From: Candidatus Woesearchaeota archaeon
Lineage (GTDB): Archaea; Nanobdellota; Nanobdellia; Woesearchaeales; JASKKU01
Length of the DNA: 13,846 nucleotides
Assembly: GCA_011045925.1 (NCBI GenBank)
Contig: DSBS01000063.1
Span: 1 to 13,846, forward strand
Direction of reading: 5' to 3'
Part shown: positions 12,446-13,846 of the stretch, one piece after another
How the letters are laid out: each line of letters begins with the position of its first letter
Numbering within the stretch: position 1 is the first letter of the stretch
The notes under the pieces: generated by a model
Databases searched by the model: none
Told to the model about the DNA's origin: nothing
Seen by the model: only the letters and a program-made list of their open reading frames with translations
Translations under genes and position numbers: made by a program

Positions 12446-13549
12446 ATGAAATTCTTTGCGGTATGCGAAAAAAGCATTGTGGCGTTCTGTTCTGCTGAGC
12501 TGGCTAAAAGATTTGAGATTAAGCCAGAAGCCTGCGAGAACATGCTTTTTTTTGAAGCCGAGCTGGATAAGGCTGTTGAGATTGCTTACTGCTCCCAGAC
12601 TATTTCTGACTTATGCATGGTTGTTTTTGAGTCTGCTGTGCCTCTGGACGAAAAACCGCTAAAGCTGTTAAAGAAAGAAAGCCTCAAATTCAAAAAACAG
12701 GCAAAAAGCTTTTCAGTTACATCAAGTATATCTAAGAATGCGCTTTGCAACTTAAACTCCTTCCAGCTTTCAAATAAAATTGGTGCAGATATTGAAAGAA
12801 TCGCCGGATTAAAGCTAAGCTTCAGAAACCCTGACTTGAATTTTACGCTTGCCGCCCTAAAAAATAAAAACCTGCTTGGGCTAAGCCTTTTCTGTTATGA
12901 TTTGTCAAAGAGGCCTTACAGGGTTTTTGTGAATAAGGTTTCTGTAAGCCCGCCTGTTGCCTGTGCATTTTTAATTTTCTCCGGAATGAAAAGCATTAAC
13001 GGCATTATTGACCCAACTGCAAAGGATGGGACCGTGATTCTTGAAGCTTACCACTGGCTTTCCAGAAGGCCAGTCAGAAAATGCAACCAGAAAGAATTCT
13101 CTTTGTCATTTTCGCTGGATAACGACATAAGCGGAACTTTAGAAGATGCAGACAAAAAAGAAAAGGAAATAAAGGGCATATATGCAGCAGATTCAAGTTT
13201 TGCAAATCTTGATGCACTTAGAAAGAATGCCAAGATAGCAGGCATTTCCAAAAAAATCAGCTTGATTAAAAGCACTTTAGATGAACTAGATTTAAAGATT
13301 ATGGCTAAGGATATAAAAAAAGCCGTTTTCATTGCTGCCGCTAGCGAAAAAAGAGAGCCTGCCAGTGAAACAGTTAACAAGCTTCTTTCTGCCTGTTCGA
13401 GAGCAGGCATACCTGAGGTTTCTTTTATTATTCAGTCCAAGGAGAATCCTGATTGGGATTCATCTCGATTCAGGATAATTCAGGAGCAAGCTATACTTAA
13501 GGATAAGTCAAGCCTTAAATTCGTAAAAGCAAAAAGAAATGAAAAATAA
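12446..13549 (+). CDS. THUMP-domain methyltransferase-like protein with degenerate catalytic motifs
   Basis: A 367-residue protein matching the layout of THUMP-containing RNA methyltransferases (Trm14/Trm-G10/RlmL group). An N-terminal ferredoxin-like/THUMP part opens FFAVCEKSIVAFCSAELA. The segment SFRNPDLNFTLAALKNKN follows, then DLSKRPYRVF and the linker VSPPVACAFLIFSG. The Rossmann methyltransferase half runs from ~185 on. Motif I, normally DPFCGSGTI-like, is DPTAKDGTV at 189-197. The SAM-site acidic strand persists as IYAADSSFANLDALRKNAK. Motif IV, normally (D/N)PPY, is replaced by AAASEK at 297-302. The fold is probably kept but N2-guanine methylation is unlikely. It is tightly spaced behind gyrA and overlaps the next gene by 11 nt. 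Confidence 0.8.
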   Translation: MKFFAVCEKSIVAFCSAELAKRFEIKPEACENMLFFEAELDKAVEIAYCSQTISDLCMVVFESAVPLDEKPLKLLKKESLKFKKQAKSFSVTSSISKNALCNLNSFQLSNKIGADIERIAGLKLSFRNPDLNFTLAALKNKNLLGLSLFCYDLSKRPYRVFVNKVSVSPPVACAFLIFSGMKSINGIIDPTAKDGTVILEAYHWLSRRPVRKCNQKEFSLSFSLDNDISGTLEDADKKEKEIKGIYAADSSFANLDALRKNAKIAGISKKISLIKSTLDELDLKIMAKDIKKAVFIAAASEKREPASETVNKLLSACSRAGIPEVSFIIQSKENPDWDSSRFRIIQEQAILKDKSSLKFVKAKRNEK

Positions 13550-13846
13550 AGAGAATAACCTTTGGTTGCTGTATGCCTTTGTTATTGCTGCCTATATTGC
13601 TGCAGTTTCAATCCTTACCTTTTCTGTTCCTCACTTAAGCTATCCCGAAAGCTACCTGAATTTAATTGAGGCTGGAAAAGCTCAATTAAGCGGAAGAATA
13701 GTAATTAATTCCTTTCTTAACCTGTTTGGCGAATTCGCAAGGCTGGCTTTTGGGATGGAGCAGATTGATGCAATCTTCAAGCTTTTTTCAGTAATTGTTT
13801 CCGGGATTATTGTACTGGTGTCAGGCATAATAGCATACAAAATATC
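13539..13846 (+). CDS. N-terminal part of a multi-pass membrane protein, cut by the window edge
   Basis: ATG 13539 lies inside the end of the THUMP gene in another frame and opens a frame that runs off the right edge after about 102 codons. Helix 1 spans ~8-27 (LWLLYAFVIAAYIAAVSIL). A likely extracytoplasmic loop follows (SVPHLSYPESYLNLIEAG, then SGRIVINSFLNLFG), and then a second helix near 80-100 (LFSVIVSGIIVLVSGIIAY). A first helix followed by a YPExYxNLxxA-type loop and an SGR-xxx-NSF segment resembles large archaeal multi-pass membrane enzymes such as glycosyltransferases, but no catalytic motif is reached. The overlap suggests translational coupling with the upstream gene. Confidence 0.7.
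   Translation, partial: MKNKENNLWLLYAFVIAAYIAAVSILTFSVPHLSYPESYLNLIEAGKAQLSGRIVINSFLNLFGEFARLAFGMEQIDAIFKLFSVIVSGIIVLVSGIIAYKI

Overview
The window looks like part of a chromosome from a small-genome DPANN-type archaeon, most like the Woesearchaeota/Pacearchaeota group. This is inferred from gene content and promoter style, not from a marker-gene tree. The supports are an archaeal-type valyl-tRNA synthetase with a Zn ribbon, DUF2087 and DUF4870-like proteins of the archaeal kind, and a THUMP-methyltransferase-like protein. Archaeal TATA boxes also sit about 27 nt before the ATG of many genes, which points to leaderless mRNAs. GyrA is of the bacterial type that several archaeal lineages carry. 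No tRNA, rRNA, CRISPR array, transposase or integrase was seen.

Layout. 1-350: a contig-edge region where a plus-strand ORF and a truncated minus-strand ORF compete. 346-1176 (-): a coiled-coil protein. 1331-2010 (-): a nucleotidyltransferase and a DUF2087 protein joined by an ATGA overlap. 2045-2302 (-): a three-helix membrane protein of SemiSWEET-like layout. 2361-2783 (-): a DUF4870-like membrane protein interrupted by an in-frame amber codon. 2865-3638 (+): a long TspO/MBR-type tryptophan-rich membrane protein. 3697-4024 (+): two tiny membrane proteins. 4031-6844 (-): a 937-residue charged scaffold-like protein with three related helical modules in disordered linkers. 6906-9359 (+): valS, divergent from the scaffold gene across one nearly symmetric TATA element. 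9328-9672 (-): a winged-helix protein whose 3' end overlaps valS. 9776-13846 (+): an acidic 67-residue protein, gyrA without gyrB, a degenerate THUMP/methyltransferase-like protein and the start of a membrane protein; the last three are tightly packed, with 5 nt between gyrA and the THUMP gene and an 11-nt overlap after it.

Informational genes (valS, gyrA) form the recognisable core; between them are short, mostly membrane or coiled-coil accessory proteins. The least ordinary items are the modular scaffold protein, the methyltransferase fold that has lost its NPPY and glycine-rich motifs, and the interrupted DUF4870 gene. No defence or mobile system is evident.
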